From JAGMCF01 sp964398885 (GTDB lineage Bacteria > Cloacimonadota > Cloacimonadia > JGIOTU-2): DNA of 64,000 bases. Shown here in pieces: positions 34,017 to 42,844 of the stretch (its first letter is position 1; the number at the start of each line of letters is the position of its first letter). Both the position numbers and the translations under genes were made by a program. Below the pieces are notes generated by a model. That model was given only the letters and a program-made list of their open reading frames with translations, was not told the DNA's origin and did no database searches. The stretch covers positions 6,981 through 70,980 of the forward strand of contig CAYNOU010000003.1 of the NCBI GenBank assembly GCA_964398885.1, given 5' to 3'.

Positions 34017-36937
34017 CAAAAAATAATAATTTTCGGTCTAACAACTCCTGCACGAATCTGTGTATGTCCATTGATATATGCCAGTTTTCCGTTAGATTTT
34101 TTGAAAAACTCTCTATATTTCTCATTCATAGAAAAATCCCCGAAACCTTCAGTTAAAATAATCGGATATGGTATTTTTTCACTGCCAGTCAAGGCAACTC
34201 CTATCTCTTCTCCAATAAATCTTACTAAATCTTTATTGTCAATAGATGGTGTAATAATTCCAGAGATTTCTGCTTCTGCTCCTTGTTTTAAAGTATCAAA
34301 CCTAATTTTTTCAAAGCAAACAATAATCTTATTCTTATATTTCTCTTTTGAGAGTTCAAAAGAGATTCCTGAAAGAGAAAGTAATTCATTCGTTGCTTCA
34401 CCGCCAAAACCGATAGTTCCATTCAAATTGCTTCCTTCATATTCTATTACTGCTGAGAGGTGCTTTTGTATAGAGATAACTTTGCCTGAGACAGCAGCAA
34501 ATTTTTGATATGGCTCTTTTTTATAATGGATTGTAACAGTCCCTTTTTCTAAGTCAATATTAGTAATTGTACCTGTTGAAGGAGCAGGGACAAAAATTGC
34601 CTTTCCTCTCTCGTCTGACCTTGATGCAAGGGATTCATAAGCATTGACAAAATCGCCTTCTTTTTTCTTCAAATAGCCCTTAAGATGTTTTGGAGAAATA
34701 CCCAATTTCTTAGATACATTTACAGTAACAGGTTTTGTTGAGTAGTCTTGGATTTCTCGTAGAATTATTGTGCCTGCTTCAAAATTGATTTCTTCAACAA
34801 TTCCGCGAATAGGTGAACGATATATTGTTGTCTTTCCTGAAAAAGCAGCGGCTAAGCTGCTTGTGTGTGTATCTATGAGTTTTTGTCCAAAATTTATCTT
34901 ATCCCCTTTTTTAACAAGGATACTTTGCCTCATTAGGTCAGGATTTAGGTCCAAATAATCCAGAGTGAAAACAGATAAGACATAAATTTTGGGCGGGTCA
35001 TAACGATTTTCACCAATCAATGTATCTGGCTGAACTTCATCTCCAACATTAACCATAATTTCGCCTTTATATGGCAAAGACCTTTTTATTGTATGTGTTC
35101 CATATTCAATATCTTTTTTCTCTAACATTTCCGCAAAACATTCGTTTAATTCTTCCTGTGAACTATCAAATTTGTAAAGATTCAATTCTTTATTCATTTT
35201 TTGGAATGATGTAAGCTCTTTTTTTCTTGTATCTATTAAAATCGGTAATTCAGAGGTAAGATTAATTTTTCTTTCAGAATTTTGTAGATAAAATCCTTTT
35301 TCTAATTCAATTTCTATCTGATTTTTTTCATTGTTATCATTTGGAATAAGTTTTACTTCATTACTATTGATAGAGTATTTGATTTCATTTTCTTTATTTT
35401 TAATTGTAATTGATAGAACTTTTTGGCCTTCTTTCATCTTTTTATATATGGGTTTTATTACTAATGCGATTTTTTGATAGCATTCCTTTTGAAGTAGCGT
35501 GAGAGCGAGGTCTGGGTCTATATCACTCAGCTTTCCCAGATGAGGAGAGATAAAATGATTATCGCGCCAGATTTCTGTTATACCCTGAGGATTAAGTCCA
35601 TCAATTACACAAATCAATGCTTGTCGTATATTTGGAGAATTAGAAATAATTCCACCAGCGCCAATCATAATATTAATATCTTTTTGATGAAACTTTCGTT
35701 TATCATTCATTTTTTCAATATAAAAGATTTCTACAAACTTGTCAAAATCTCTTTCTTTTAGTTTATTTAAGAAGCCAATTTTTACTGTATTGAAGTGCAT
35801 TTTCATATGATGCTTTTTTGCCATTCTTATTGCTTCACGAGCTGCTGAATGCTCAATAGCAAGCTGATAGTCATCTTTTGGAATATATGCAGGATAAAGC
35901 ATTTTATTGCTTATGTAATTTCTTATATAGTTTTCTGACATCTCATTTGGTAACCATCGTTTGATATTTTCAAAACCGGTATCTGCCATAACATTTGAAA
36001 TACTATAACTCATTCCATAATTAGCACTAACTGTCCGATAGTATCTTCCTAAAATATTTGAAAAGATATCAGTTGTAGCTCCACCGATATCAACTGCCAT
36101 AACATTCTGATTTAATTTTTGACTAATAAGTTTTAATGCATTTATCACTCCTGAAGGTGTAGGAATAATATCATCTGCTACAAATTTTTTGACATCACCA
36201 TAACCAGGTGCTTGCTCCATAACATTATCCATAAAGAGTTGATGAATTCTCTTTTGTGCTGGAGGTAGGTTTTCTTCCTTTAAAGTGGGTCTTAAATTTG
36301 GAACTATATGCAAATCAAATTGTTTAGAGAATAGTGATTTTATAAAAGATTGAGCATTTTTATTTCCAGCATATACTAATGGTATTTTTGTCTTCTCTCC
36401 AAATTTTGGTTTAGGATTTGCTAAAGAGATTAACTCTCCCAATCTGACAATACTGCTAATATTTCCTCCATCAGTTCCACCTGAAAAAAGGATAATATCT
36501 GGGCGGAGAATTCTTATCAACTGCATTTTCTCTATTGGAGAACGATTGTCATTTATTGCAAAAGTATCTAAGATAACTCCACCAGAGCCGAAAGCTGCAC
36601 GCTTCGCACTACTTGCAGAATCAAACAGAGTTAAACCGAAAACTAAAATCTGCAGTCCACCGCCAGCACTGCTTGTGGTAAGATAAATTGTGTCATTCGG
36701 GAAATGTAATTCTTCAATTGTCGCATTATCAGAAAGAATTTTTTGCGAAATATTTTCTTCTAATTTTTTAATAGAGTTATAAATTCCAATTTTTACATCC
36801 TCAACAGGTTTTTCAACAGTCGTGGGAATATGTTCTAATCCTATAAGTTTATATTTATTATTTTGTTTTTGAAATAAGACTGCCTTTGTTGTGGTGCTAC
36901 CAATGTCAGTTATTAGAATGTTCTTTTTATCAATCAT
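34016..36937 (-). CDS. GlmL/MutL-type protein with a long C-terminal extension
   Basis: The N-terminal 450 or so residues are an actin-fold ATPase of the GlmL/MutL family (ITDIGSTTTKAVLF, DIILFSGGTDGGNISSIV, MAVDIGGATTDIFSN, MIGAGGIISN), thought to act as reactivases or assembly factors for B12-dependent mutases. About 500 more residues follow, far beyond the usual 460-aa size, with beta-rich barrel-sandwich-like segments (SPIRGIVEEINFEAGTIIL, PSTGTITNIDLEKGTVTIH) and no motif I can name. I take the start at 36937 (MIDKKNILITDIGS, AGAGGAG upstream); the longer frame to 37006 begins inside repeat B. The mutase genes lie 15 kb away on the other strand. Confidence 0.82.
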   Translation of the reverse strand: MIDKKNILITDIGSTTTKAVLFQKQNNKYKLIGLEHIPTTVEKPVEDVKIGIYNSIKKLEENISQKILSDNATIEELHFPNDTIYLTTSSAGGGLQILVFGLTLFDSASSAKRAAFGSGGVILDTFAINDNRSPIEKMQLIRILRPDIILFSGGTDGGNISSIVRLGELISLANPKPKFGEKTKIPLVYAGNKNAQSFIKSLFSKQFDLHIVPNLRPTLKEENLPPAQKRIHQLFMDNVMEQAPGYGDVKKFVADDIIPTPSGVINALKLISQKLNQNVMAVDIGGATTDIFSNILGRYYRTVSANYGMSYSISNVMADTGFENIKRWLPNEMSENYIRNYISNKMLYPAYIPKDDYQLAIEHSAAREAIRMAKKHHMKMHFNTVKIGFLNKLKERDFDKFVEIFYIEKMNDKRKFHQKDINIMIGAGGIISNSPNIRQALICVIDGLNPQGITEIWRDNHFISPHLGKLSDIDPDLALTLLQKECYQKIALVIKPIYKKMKEGQKVLSITIKNKENEIKYSINSNEVKLIPNDNNEKNQIEIELEKGFYLQNSERKINLTSELPILIDTRKKELTSFQKMNKELNLYKFDSSQEELNECFAEMLEKKDIEYGTHTIKRSLPYKGEIMVNVGDEVQPDTLIGENRYDPPKIYVLSVFTLDYLDLNPDLMRQSILVKKGDKINFGQKLIDTHTSSLAAAFSGKTTIYRSPIRGIVEEINFEAGTIILREIQDYSTKPVTVNVSKKLGISPKHLKGYLKKKEGDFVNAYESLASRSDERGKAIFVPAPSTGTITNIDLEKGTVTIHYKKEPYQKFAAVSGKVISIQKHLSAVIEYEGSNLNGTIGFGGEATNELLSLSGISFELSKEKYKNKIIVCFEKIRFDTLKQGAEAEISGIITPSIDNKDLVRFIGEEIGVALTGSEKIPYPIILTEGFGDFSMNEKYREFFKKSNGKLAYINGHTQIRAGVVRPKIIIF

Positions 36938-36973
36938 TTTTCTCCTCTGTATTTTTGATTTTAAGATTATTTT

Positions 36974-37130
36974 GGAGTGCGAAAACGAATCCCGTCCCCG
37001 ATTCAATTGGGGATTCGGAATGAATTTTTCGTCTGTGCTGGTGTGCTGAAAGTTCGTCGTCCCAACCTATCAGGACTTCTCGTTTTCCGCCAGAGGCGGA
37101 TCCGCCAAGCTTTTTGGCGGACAGCACTCC
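36974..37130. repeat. Composite palindromic repeat, copy B (157 bp)
   Basis: Same architecture as copy A: GGAGTGCGAAAACG, a CCCCGATT/AATTGGGG-type hairpin, TTTTTCG..GCTGAAAGTTCG arms, a TCCCAACC..CAGGACT segment, CGTTTTC, the tandem TCCGCC double hairpin (identical to copy A) and GCACTCC. Copies A and B bracket the GlmL-like gene in the same orientation. Confidence 0.9.
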
Positions 37131-37139
37131 CAACAAAAA

Positions 37140-38129
37140 TTACTCCTTTAACCCACTTGTAACAAAGCTTGATATGATTTGCCTTTGAGCAAAAAGGAAT
37201 AATATCAAAAGTGGTGCAATTGAGAATGTAGAGGCAGACATAAGAAGTGCAGTATGTGATGATGACTCTTGTGCAAAGTAAGAAAGTCCAACCTGTAATA
37301 CTCTTATGTTCTCGCTACTGGTCATTACAAGTGGCCACATGAAGCTATTCCAACTACCAATTATTGAAAAGATTGCTGTCGTAGCCAGAATAGGTTTTGA
37401 AATTGGCAATATAATTTTCCAGAGTATTCCAAAACGAGAGCACCCATCAATAACAGCAGCATCAAACAGGTCTTTTGGAATAGTCTTAAATTGCTGTCGT
37501 AAAAGAAATATACTAAAAATATTTGCTACCCAGGGTACTATTAATGCCCAATAAGTGTTTATCCAGCCAATTTTTGTAAGGAGATAATAAGAAGGAATTA
37601 AATAGATAGGCTGAGGAACTATCATCATACTTATGAAAAGATAGAATATAAAATCTCTTCCCTTGAATCTCATTCGTGCAAAAGCATAAGCAGCAAGTGA
37701 AGAAGAAATTAGAACTCCTAACAATACACATAATGACACAAAAATTGTGTTAATGAAGTATCTTCCAAATGGCACCTTGCTAAAGGCTTCTGAAAAATTA
37801 TTGAAATTAAATCTAATCTTTCTTTCAAATGTCAGAGAAGAATTGGGCACTTTTACATAAGAGCGTTTAAATGTTTTTCCATCCTCACTATATATGTTAA
37901 TTACTGAAAATTCTTTATCCTGTGTGACAATTTTAGCTTTTTCTCTTTTCCCTTCATTATGATAATAGGTAACATTACTATAAGGAATAAATCCTACACT
38001 CCCACTGTTGATATCAGTCTGAGATTTCATCGCAGTAGACACCATCCATAAGAACGGCACAACCATAACAAGTCCGCACAGAATAAGTAAAAAGTATGTT
38101 ATCGCTTTTCCTAAAATTCTTTTAAACAT
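37140..38129 (-). CDS. Sugar ABC transporter permease (MalG type)
   Basis: This 329-aa integral membrane protein has about six membrane helices and the EAA loop DAAVIDGCSRFGILWKIILP that contacts the ATPase, as in MalG-type carbohydrate importers. After the first helix it carries an unusually long extracytoplasmic region of about 90 residues (about 30-115). It starts one base after the MalF-type permease stop, so the two form a heterodimer from one transcript. No binding protein or ATPase gene is in the window, so the substrate is unknown. Confidence 0.9.
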   Translation of the reverse strand: MFKRILGKAITYFLLILCGLVMVVPFLWMVSTAMKSQTDINSGSVGFIPYSNVTYYHNEGKREKAKIVTQDKEFSVINIYSEDGKTFKRSYVKVPNSSLTFERKIRFNFNNFSEAFSKVPFGRYFINTIFVSLCVLLGVLISSSLAAYAFARMRFKGRDFIFYLFISMMIVPQPIYLIPSYYLLTKIGWINTYWALIVPWVANIFSIFLLRQQFKTIPKDLFDAAVIDGCSRFGILWKIILPISKPILATTAIFSIIGSWNSFMWPLVMTSSENIRVLQVGLSYFAQESSSHTALLMSASTFSIAPLLILFLFAQRQIISSFVTSGLKE

Positions 38130-38130
38130 A

Positions 38131-39075
38131 TTAATATTGAACTTTTTTTTCTAATCTTTTTTGAAGCATTGTTAATGCAAAAATTATGATAAACAGGACT
38201 AAAGCAATTGCACTTGCATAACTAAATTCTTGAGCATCAATTCCTTTTTCAAATATGTAGTAGACAATTACTTTTGTTGTACCAAGTGGACCGCCAACTG
38301 GTGGTCCTGTCATCATATATACTTGTGCGAACACTTGAAATGTTACAATTGTTGTCATTATTAAAACATAGAAAGTAGTAGGTGAGATAAGAGGGATAGT
38401 TATTTTGAAGAATTGTTTAATTTTGCTTGCACCGTCAATTTCTGCTGCTTCATAATATACTTCCGGGATATTCTGTAAGCCAGCAAGATATATTATTGTA
38501 TTATATCCCAAACTTCGCCAAATACAAACTATAATTATAGCACAAAGTGCAAGTGAGGGTCCACCAAGAAAGGCAGGTATTTTTAGTCCCATAGCACCCA
38601 ATAGTAAGGTAAATATCCCTCTACTCTCAGAAAGCCATCCTAAGCCGTGAATACCAAAAAAGCCTAAAATATGATTCATTAAACCATTCTGGGGAGAAAA
38701 AATCAACTTCCAAACAATTGAGATTGCTACCAAAGATGTAACAGTTGGAATAAAGTAAGATGTTCTAAATAATCCTGACAATTTTGTGGTACGATTCAAC
38801 AGATTTGCGAATAACAAAGAAAGAATCAAAGTTATTGGAACTACAAATATGACTAAGTAAAATGTATTAGTCAACGATTGCCAAAATCCTGGATCCCTTA
38901 ATAACTGAGAATAATTTATTAAGCCAATAAACTTTTCAGGACCTTTTATGGTCCACTTGAAGAAACTTAATATAAATGAGAGAATAATTGGAATTAAGCG
39001 GAATGCAATGATAATTATTGCTGCTGGTAAAATATATAGATATGGAAATAAGTTTAAGTCTTTTTTGGGCTTCAT
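38131..39075 (-). CDS. Sugar ABC transporter permease (MalF type)
   Basis: The 314-aa partner permease has six predicted helices (LYILPAAIIIIAFRLIPIIL first) and the EAA loop EAAEIDGASKIKQFFKITIP. An extra hydrophobic segment (GIFTLLLGAMGLKIPAFLG) between helices lengthens one loop. It is the first gene of the visible unit and starts about 75 bp downstream of the tRNA cluster on the same strand. A binding protein would be expected upstream but tRNAs stand there instead. Confidence 0.9.
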   Translation of the reverse strand: MKPKKDLNLFPYLYILPAAIIIIAFRLIPIILSFILSFFKWTIKGPEKFIGLINYSQLLRDPGFWQSLTNTFYLVIFVVPITLILSLLFANLLNRTTKLSGLFRTSYFIPTVTSLVAISIVWKLIFSPQNGLMNHILGFFGIHGLGWLSESRGIFTLLLGAMGLKIPAFLGGPSLALCAIIIVCIWRSLGYNTIIYLAGLQNIPEVYYEAAEIDGASKIKQFFKITIPLISPTTFYVLIMTTIVTFQVFAQVYMMTGPPVGGPLGTTKVIVYYIFEKGIDAQEFSYASAIALVLFIIIFALTMLQKRLEKKVQY

Positions 39076-39152
39076 AAATTACTTATTACAGATAATGATA
39101 TTACATACCCGCCTACCAATCCTTTACGGGCAGGTAATTTTTTCTAGATAAT

Positions 39153-39226
39153 TGGCTGGGGTGCAGGGATTCGAACCCCAATAGACAGATCCAGAGTCTG
39201 TTGTCTTACCATTAGACGACACCCCA
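39153..39226 (-). tRNA. tRNA-Gln (anticodon CTG)
   Basis: The 74-nt gene has a 7-bp acceptor stem (TGGGGTG with CACCCCA), a T arm with GGTTCGAATCC, the anticodon stem-loop ACAGA-CTCTGGA-TCTGT, and an encoded CCA end. The middle triplet of the loop, CTG, reads CAG codons. Confidence 0.95.
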
Positions 39227-39264
39227 AAAGAAATGAAAAATATAAAATTAAAAATTACAAATTA

Positions 39265-39357
39265 TGGCGGAGAGGCAGGGATTCGAACCCTGGGTCCCAA
39301 TTTCTCAGAACACACGCTTAGCAGGCGCGCACCTTAAGCCAACTCGGTCACCTCTCC
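39265..39357 (-). tRNA. tRNA-Ser (anticodon GCT)
   Basis: A 93-nt class II tRNA with acceptor GGAGAGG/CCTCTCC, anticodon loop CTGCTAA (GCT, reading AGC/AGU), a long variable arm and encoded CCA. Confidence 0.95.
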
Positions 39358-39368
39358 TTAAAAAATCT

Positions 39369-39442
39369 GGCTGGGTCGGGAGGATTCGAACCTCCGAATA
39401 CAGGGACCAAAACCCTGTGCCTTGCCGCTTGGCGACGACCCA
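39369..39442 (-). tRNA. tRNA-Gln (anticodon TTG)
   Basis: A 74-nt gene with acceptor TGGGTCG/CGACCCA, anticodon stem CAGGG/CCCTG around TTTTGGT (TTG, reading CAA), T-arm GGTTCGAATCC and encoded CCA. Confidence 0.95.
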
Positions 39443-39468
39443 TAAAAATTATAAATTAAAAATTAAAA

Positions 39469-39553
39469 TGGCGGAGGATGAGGGATTCGAACCCCCAAGG
39501 GCATAGCCCATCCCGTTTCAAGCGGGACGCCTTACCATTAGGACTAATCCTCC
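39469..39553 (-). tRNA. tRNA-Ser (anticodon TGA)
   Basis: An 85-nt class II tRNA with acceptor GGAGGAT/ATCCTCC, anticodon loop CTTGAAA (TGA, reading UCA), a variable arm GGGCTATGCCC and encoded CCA. It is the first of the four minus-strand tRNAs. Confidence 0.95.
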
Positions 39554-39700
39554 CATCTACAAATAAATTACTCTGAATACTTATTATATTGATATTTTTA
39601 AAAATACTTCTTTCATATGTCAACTAATTTATAAAAATTTAGTTCCAATTCTTTTTTTATTGACATTAATAACATAAACAAAAAAATTTCACACAAAATT

Positions 39701-40552
39701 ATGAAAAATATTGGCATTTTTTATAACCCATTAAATTATAAAGATGGGGCTTATCTTAATGAAAAGATTTTTGCTCTAAAAAAGCAAAATTTAAATGTAT
39801 TTCTTTTAGCCCGACAACATAGAACTGAACTGGATTCTGTGAAGTATGTTGATAAATTTACCAGGAATATTATTGACCTATTAATAGTATTCGGAGGTGA
39901 TGGAACTATGTTAATGGCAGCGAAATTGGTAATTGAAGAAAACATACCTATTATAGGATTTAATCTTGGAAAACTTGGCTTCCTTTCTGAATGTAAAAAA
40001 GATGAATTTGATTCGGTCATCAATAGTATTGTTAATAATGATTATGCTATTGAAAAAAGACTTGCACTTTTTTGCCATTTAAAAAAGGAGAAAAGTTATA
40101 AGTATTATGCAATTAATGATTGTGTTATTTATAGGGGTGAATACCCAAAATTAATTAATATTGAAGTGTACAAAGATAACGAATTCGTTTATATGATTCG
40201 TGCTGATGGCGTAATCGTTGCTACTCCAAATGGATCAACTGCATATTCGCTATCAGCCGGTGGGCCTATTGTTTATCCTGAGAGTGATGTGATAGTTTTA
40301 ACACCAATTAATCCTCACAATCTTTTTCTTAGACCGATTGTATTTCCAGCTTGCTCAAAATTAAATATTGTTTTAAAAGATAATATAGTTGGAGTCCATC
40401 TTAATATAGATGGAAAAGACATAAATAATATAACTGCTAATAATAATATTCATATAGAAAAATCATCATTTTATCCAAAATTTATAAAGCTACCAAACAA
40501 AAACTTCTGCAAGATTTTACGGGAGAAATTTACCTCAAAGAATAAATTCTAA
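39701..40552 (+). CDS. nadK: NAD kinase
   Basis: Phosphorylates NAD to NADP. The 283-aa protein carries the diacylglycerol-kinase-like GGDGTMLMAA motif (near residue 66), IGFNLGKLGFLSE, and NGSTAYSLSAGGPIVYPE near residue 178, all diagnostic. A TTGACA box is present at 39660-39665, with no clear -10. It is followed 2 bp later by pgsA, so an operon is likely. Confidence 0.96.
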   Translation: MKNIGIFYNPLNYKDGAYLNEKIFALKKQNLNVFLLARQHRTELDSVKYVDKFTRNIIDLLIVFGGDGTMLMAAKLVIEENIPIIGFNLGKLGFLSECKKDEFDSVINSIVNNDYAIEKRLALFCHLKKEKSYKYYAINDCVIYRGEYPKLINIEVYKDNEFVYMIRADGVIVATPNGSTAYSLSAGGPIVYPESDVIVLTPINPHNLFLRPIVFPACSKLNIVLKDNIVGVHLNIDGKDINNITANNNIHIEKSSFYPKFIKLPNKNFCKILREKFTSKNKF

Positions 40553-40554
40553 TT

Positions 40555-41157
40555 ATGTATTCAAACAAAAAAAGATTCGCTACAGCTGATTTTGACCCTA
40601 AAACATTCGTAACAGTTCCAAATATTATTACTATGGTTCGTCTTATTATATTGCCTTTCATACTTATTTTACTTAACAAAGGATATGATATTTGGGCGGT
40701 TGCTCTGATTATTTTTTGTGGTTTTACTGATGTCCTTGATGGTTTTCTTGCAAAAGTCCTAAATCAAGCTACTGCAGTTGGCAAAATTCTTGACCCTGTT
40801 GTTGACAAGATTTTTTATCTTACTATTTTAGTCTTTCTAATGTTTGAAAGAGATTTTCCTTTATTTGCATTCATAATTATTGTTGTTCTTGAGATATTCA
40901 TTCTTGCCGGTGGCTATATATTAATATCAAAATACAAAATTGTTCCAAGCTCTAATATTTCTGGGAAATTTGCAGTTTGCCTAATCAGTCTTTCAATTTT
41001 TCTTTATATTACAAATATAAAGTTTTTTAAAATAAATGTTATATTTGAGTTATCTTTACAACAAATTATTCTAATATTAAGTATTATAATACTATTTTTT
41101 GCAACAGTAATTTATGGACTTATCGCAAAAGCAGAAATTAAAAAAATCAAAAAATAG
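40555..41157 (+). CDS. pgsA: CDP-alcohol phosphatidyltransferase, probably PgsA
   Basis: A 200-aa membrane enzyme that should transfer the phosphatidyl group from CDP-diacylglycerol to glycerol-3-phosphate in phosphatidylglycerol synthesis. The family signature D-x2-D-G-x2-A-R-x8-G-x3-D-x3-D is present as DVLDGFLAK through GKILDPVVDK, with Lys in place of the conserved Arg. FVTVPNIITMVRLI at the N-terminus is typical of PgsA. It starts 2 bp after nadK without its own ribosome-binding site. Another alcohol acceptor is possible. Confidence 0.85.
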   Translation: MYSNKKRFATADFDPKTFVTVPNIITMVRLIILPFILILLNKGYDIWAVALIIFCGFTDVLDGFLAKVLNQATAVGKILDPVVDKIFYLTILVFLMFERDFPLFAFIIIVVLEIFILAGGYILISKYKIVPSSNISGKFAVCLISLSIFLYITNIKFFKINVIFELSLQQIILILSIIILFFATVIYGLIAKAEIKKIKK

Positions 41158-41198
41158 ATGACTGATATTTTTGAGTTGTCTTAATCGGAGGTATGTAT

Positions 41199-42143
41199 AT
41201 GGCTTCGTTATACATCACAAGAAGAATAAGGGCTCTTCTAATTTTTGTTGTAATTATGGCTTCTTTGATTATTGCATTTAGTAGATCTAAAATTCTTAAA
41301 GCCTTTTTTAAGCCTGAAAAAACTACTATAGCAAGTGCACCTGAAGAAGCTACAGAGCAATTCGGAAGTTATAAATATTATACTAAATTTGATATAAGGT
41401 ATATTACAAAAGATATAATTCAAAAAGATAATGAGGTAAGTAAAATTCTTGATAATACTAACTTTAATGAAATATATTCTAAATCAACAAAAAATAATAA
41501 CATTACTAAAATTATACAACTCCCTATTGATAGTTATAGAAATGTAATGAATAATCTTAAGCAATTACCTGATTTGGAATTTGCTGAATTGAAAAAATCT
41601 GAAGAAACTGCTTCAATTGAGCAGTTAAGAAAGAGATTACAAGAAGAAGAGAATAACAAAAAACAGATTAGAATTGAACAGTATATAAATGAAGAAAAGC
41701 GATGGGAAGATTTAAAGAAAAAAGATGATATTATCGCTTCTCTGAATAATGAAATAATTGAAAAAGAAAAAAGTCAGAAGTATGTTTTAGCAAAAATTGA
41801 TATTTCTAAAATCTTATCAGGAGATGTTGGGATTGCTAAATCACTAAAAATTTTCGGAATCACTTTTATTGAATCTTTTGTATTTATCACCATCGGGCTT
41901 TTTGTATGTTATCTAATAATAATTGGATTAACAAGGCTTTTTGTTATTCTTGGTATAAAAACTAGATCTGGGTCTTCATCAAGATATGGACGATACGGGG
42001 GATACGGAAGTAGTTCTTATGGGTATGGTGATTATAATTATGGTTATGGTGAGAAACGAATAAAGAGAAAATATATAAGAAAACCAAAGCAGAAGGATAA
42101 AAATTCAGAATCTGATGAAAGTAATAAAACAGATTCCAAATAG
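41199..42143 (+). CDS. Membrane protein with coiled coil and Gly/Tyr-rich tail, unknown function
   Basis: I do not recognise this 314-aa protein. It has an N-terminal membrane helix (LLIFVVIMASLIIAF), an extended region, a charged coiled coil (about 140-205, SIEQLRKRLQEEENNKK), a second membrane helix (FVFITIGLFVCYLIIIGL, about 225-245) and a low-complexity tail (SRYGRYGGYGSSSYGYGDYN) followed by a basic end. I choose the ATG at 41199 because CGGAGG lies 7 bp before it; the ATG at 41193 is only 1 bp from that site. It sits between pgsA and a small NfeD-like gene. Confidence 0.65.
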   Translation: MASLYITRRIRALLIFVVIMASLIIAFSRSKILKAFFKPEKTTIASAPEEATEQFGSYKYYTKFDIRYITKDIIQKDNEVSKILDNTNFNEIYSKSTKNNNITKIIQLPIDSYRNVMNNLKQLPDLEFAELKKSEETASIEQLRKRLQEEENNKKQIRIEQYINEEKRWEDLKKKDDIIASLNNEIIEKEKSQKYVLAKIDISKILSGDVGIAKSLKIFGITFIESFVFITIGLFVCYLIIIGLTRLFVILGIKTRSGSSSRYGRYGGYGSSSYGYGDYNYGYGEKRIKRKYIRKPKQKDKNSESDESNKTDSK

Positions 42144-42155
42144 ATAAATTAAATT

Positions 42156-42392
42156 ATGCTATCATACTGGCTACTATGGATTGTTTTGGGACTTATTCTT
42201 ATTTTTATTGAAATTTTTACTCATAAATTTATCTTCTTTAGTATTGGACTTTCAGCAATTATTACTGGAATATTTAATATTTTAGGGATGGAAAAATTTA
42301 TTATTTTGTTAATAGTTTTTTTGTTGCTAACAGTTTTTAATATTCTTTTCCTAAGAAAAATTGTTTCAAAATATCTCATCAAGCATAAATGA
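42156..42392 (+). CDS. Small NfeD-like membrane protein
   Basis: This 78-aa protein is almost entirely two or three membrane helices (WLLWIVLGLILIFIEIFT, then FFSIGLSAIITGIFNILG and FIILLIVFLLLTVFNILF), the pattern of the N-terminal part of short NfeD proteins. The soluble OB-fold domain is missing. NfeD proteins usually partner SPFH proteins; one such protein is encoded 12 kb away (54324). The assignment rests on hydropathy and short motifs only. Confidence 0.5.
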   Translation: MLSYWLLWIVLGLILIFIEIFTHKFIFFSIGLSAIITGIFNILGMEKFIILLIVFLLLTVFNILFLRKIVSKYLIKHK

Positions 42393-42429
42393 TTATGATT
42401 TTATTTAAATTGTTTACAAAGATTTTCGG

Positions 42430-42470
42430 TCTCGGCCAGTCTTGGCTAGGCCAAGCCTAGACAGGCGCCC
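42430..42470. repeat. GC-rich imperfect palindrome upstream of rpsT
   Basis: A GC-rich stretch with TTGGCTAGGCCAAGCCTA as an imperfect palindromic core in AT-rich DNA, between the NfeD-like gene and rpsT; it may be a hairpin terminator or another member of the dispersed palindromes. Confidence 0.45.
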
Positions 42471-42538
42471 AGACGGAAAGGATAAAAATTTTTAGCTAAT
42501 ATCTTATTTTAAATTATATTGTTAATGGAAGGAGTGTA

Positions 42539-42796
42539 ATGCCAGAGCATAAATCTTGTGAGAAAAGACTTAGATCTGATGCGAAAAAGAGAGATAAAAA
42601 CAGATATGTTAAGAAAACAATTAAAACATTTGTGAAAAAGCTAAAAAACGCCAGCAGTAAAGAAGAGATAGAAAAGATGTTACCTGAAGTCTATTCAGTA
42701 TTAGACAAGGCTGTTAAAAAAGGTGTGATTCACAAAAACAGTGCTGCTCGTCGCAAATCTCGTTTAGCAAATTTCGCAAATAAGTTTATGGATTAA
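42539..42796 (+). CDS. rpsT: 30S ribosomal protein S20
   Basis: The 85-aa basic protein matches S20: MPEHKSCEKRLRSDAKKRDKN at the start (as PNIKSAxKRVR in other bacteria), then a long helix and KGVIHKNSAARRKSRLANFA at the C-terminus, the diagnostic segment. It binds 16S rRNA early in 30S assembly. A strong ribosome-binding site (GGAAGGAG) lies 5 bp before the ATG. It stands alone, as rpsT usually does. Confidence 0.96.
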   Translation: MPEHKSCEKRLRSDAKKRDKNRYVKKTIKTFVKKLKNASSKEEIEKMLPEVYSVLDKAVKKGVIHKNSAARRKSRLANFANKFMD

Positions 42797-42844
42797 ATTC
42801 ATATCTTGAAAATTATATTTATCTTTTGAAATTAATTCTACATT

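Noticed and set aside
36938..37006. N-terminal extension of the GlmL-like protein (start at 37006)
   Set aside because: The extra codons come from composite repeat B; the ATG at 36937 has a good ribosome-binding site and begins at the conserved ATPase motif.
6930..37121. TCCGCC repeats as a CRISPR array
   Set aside because: The copies are dispersed, palindromic and separated by genes, with no regular spacers and no cas genes.
39264..39506. Open reading frame of 80 codons on the plus strand with GFEPWVP-like segments
   Set aside because: It is the reverse side of three tRNA genes; GFEP is what the T-arm sequence GGTTCGAATCC gives when read backwards.
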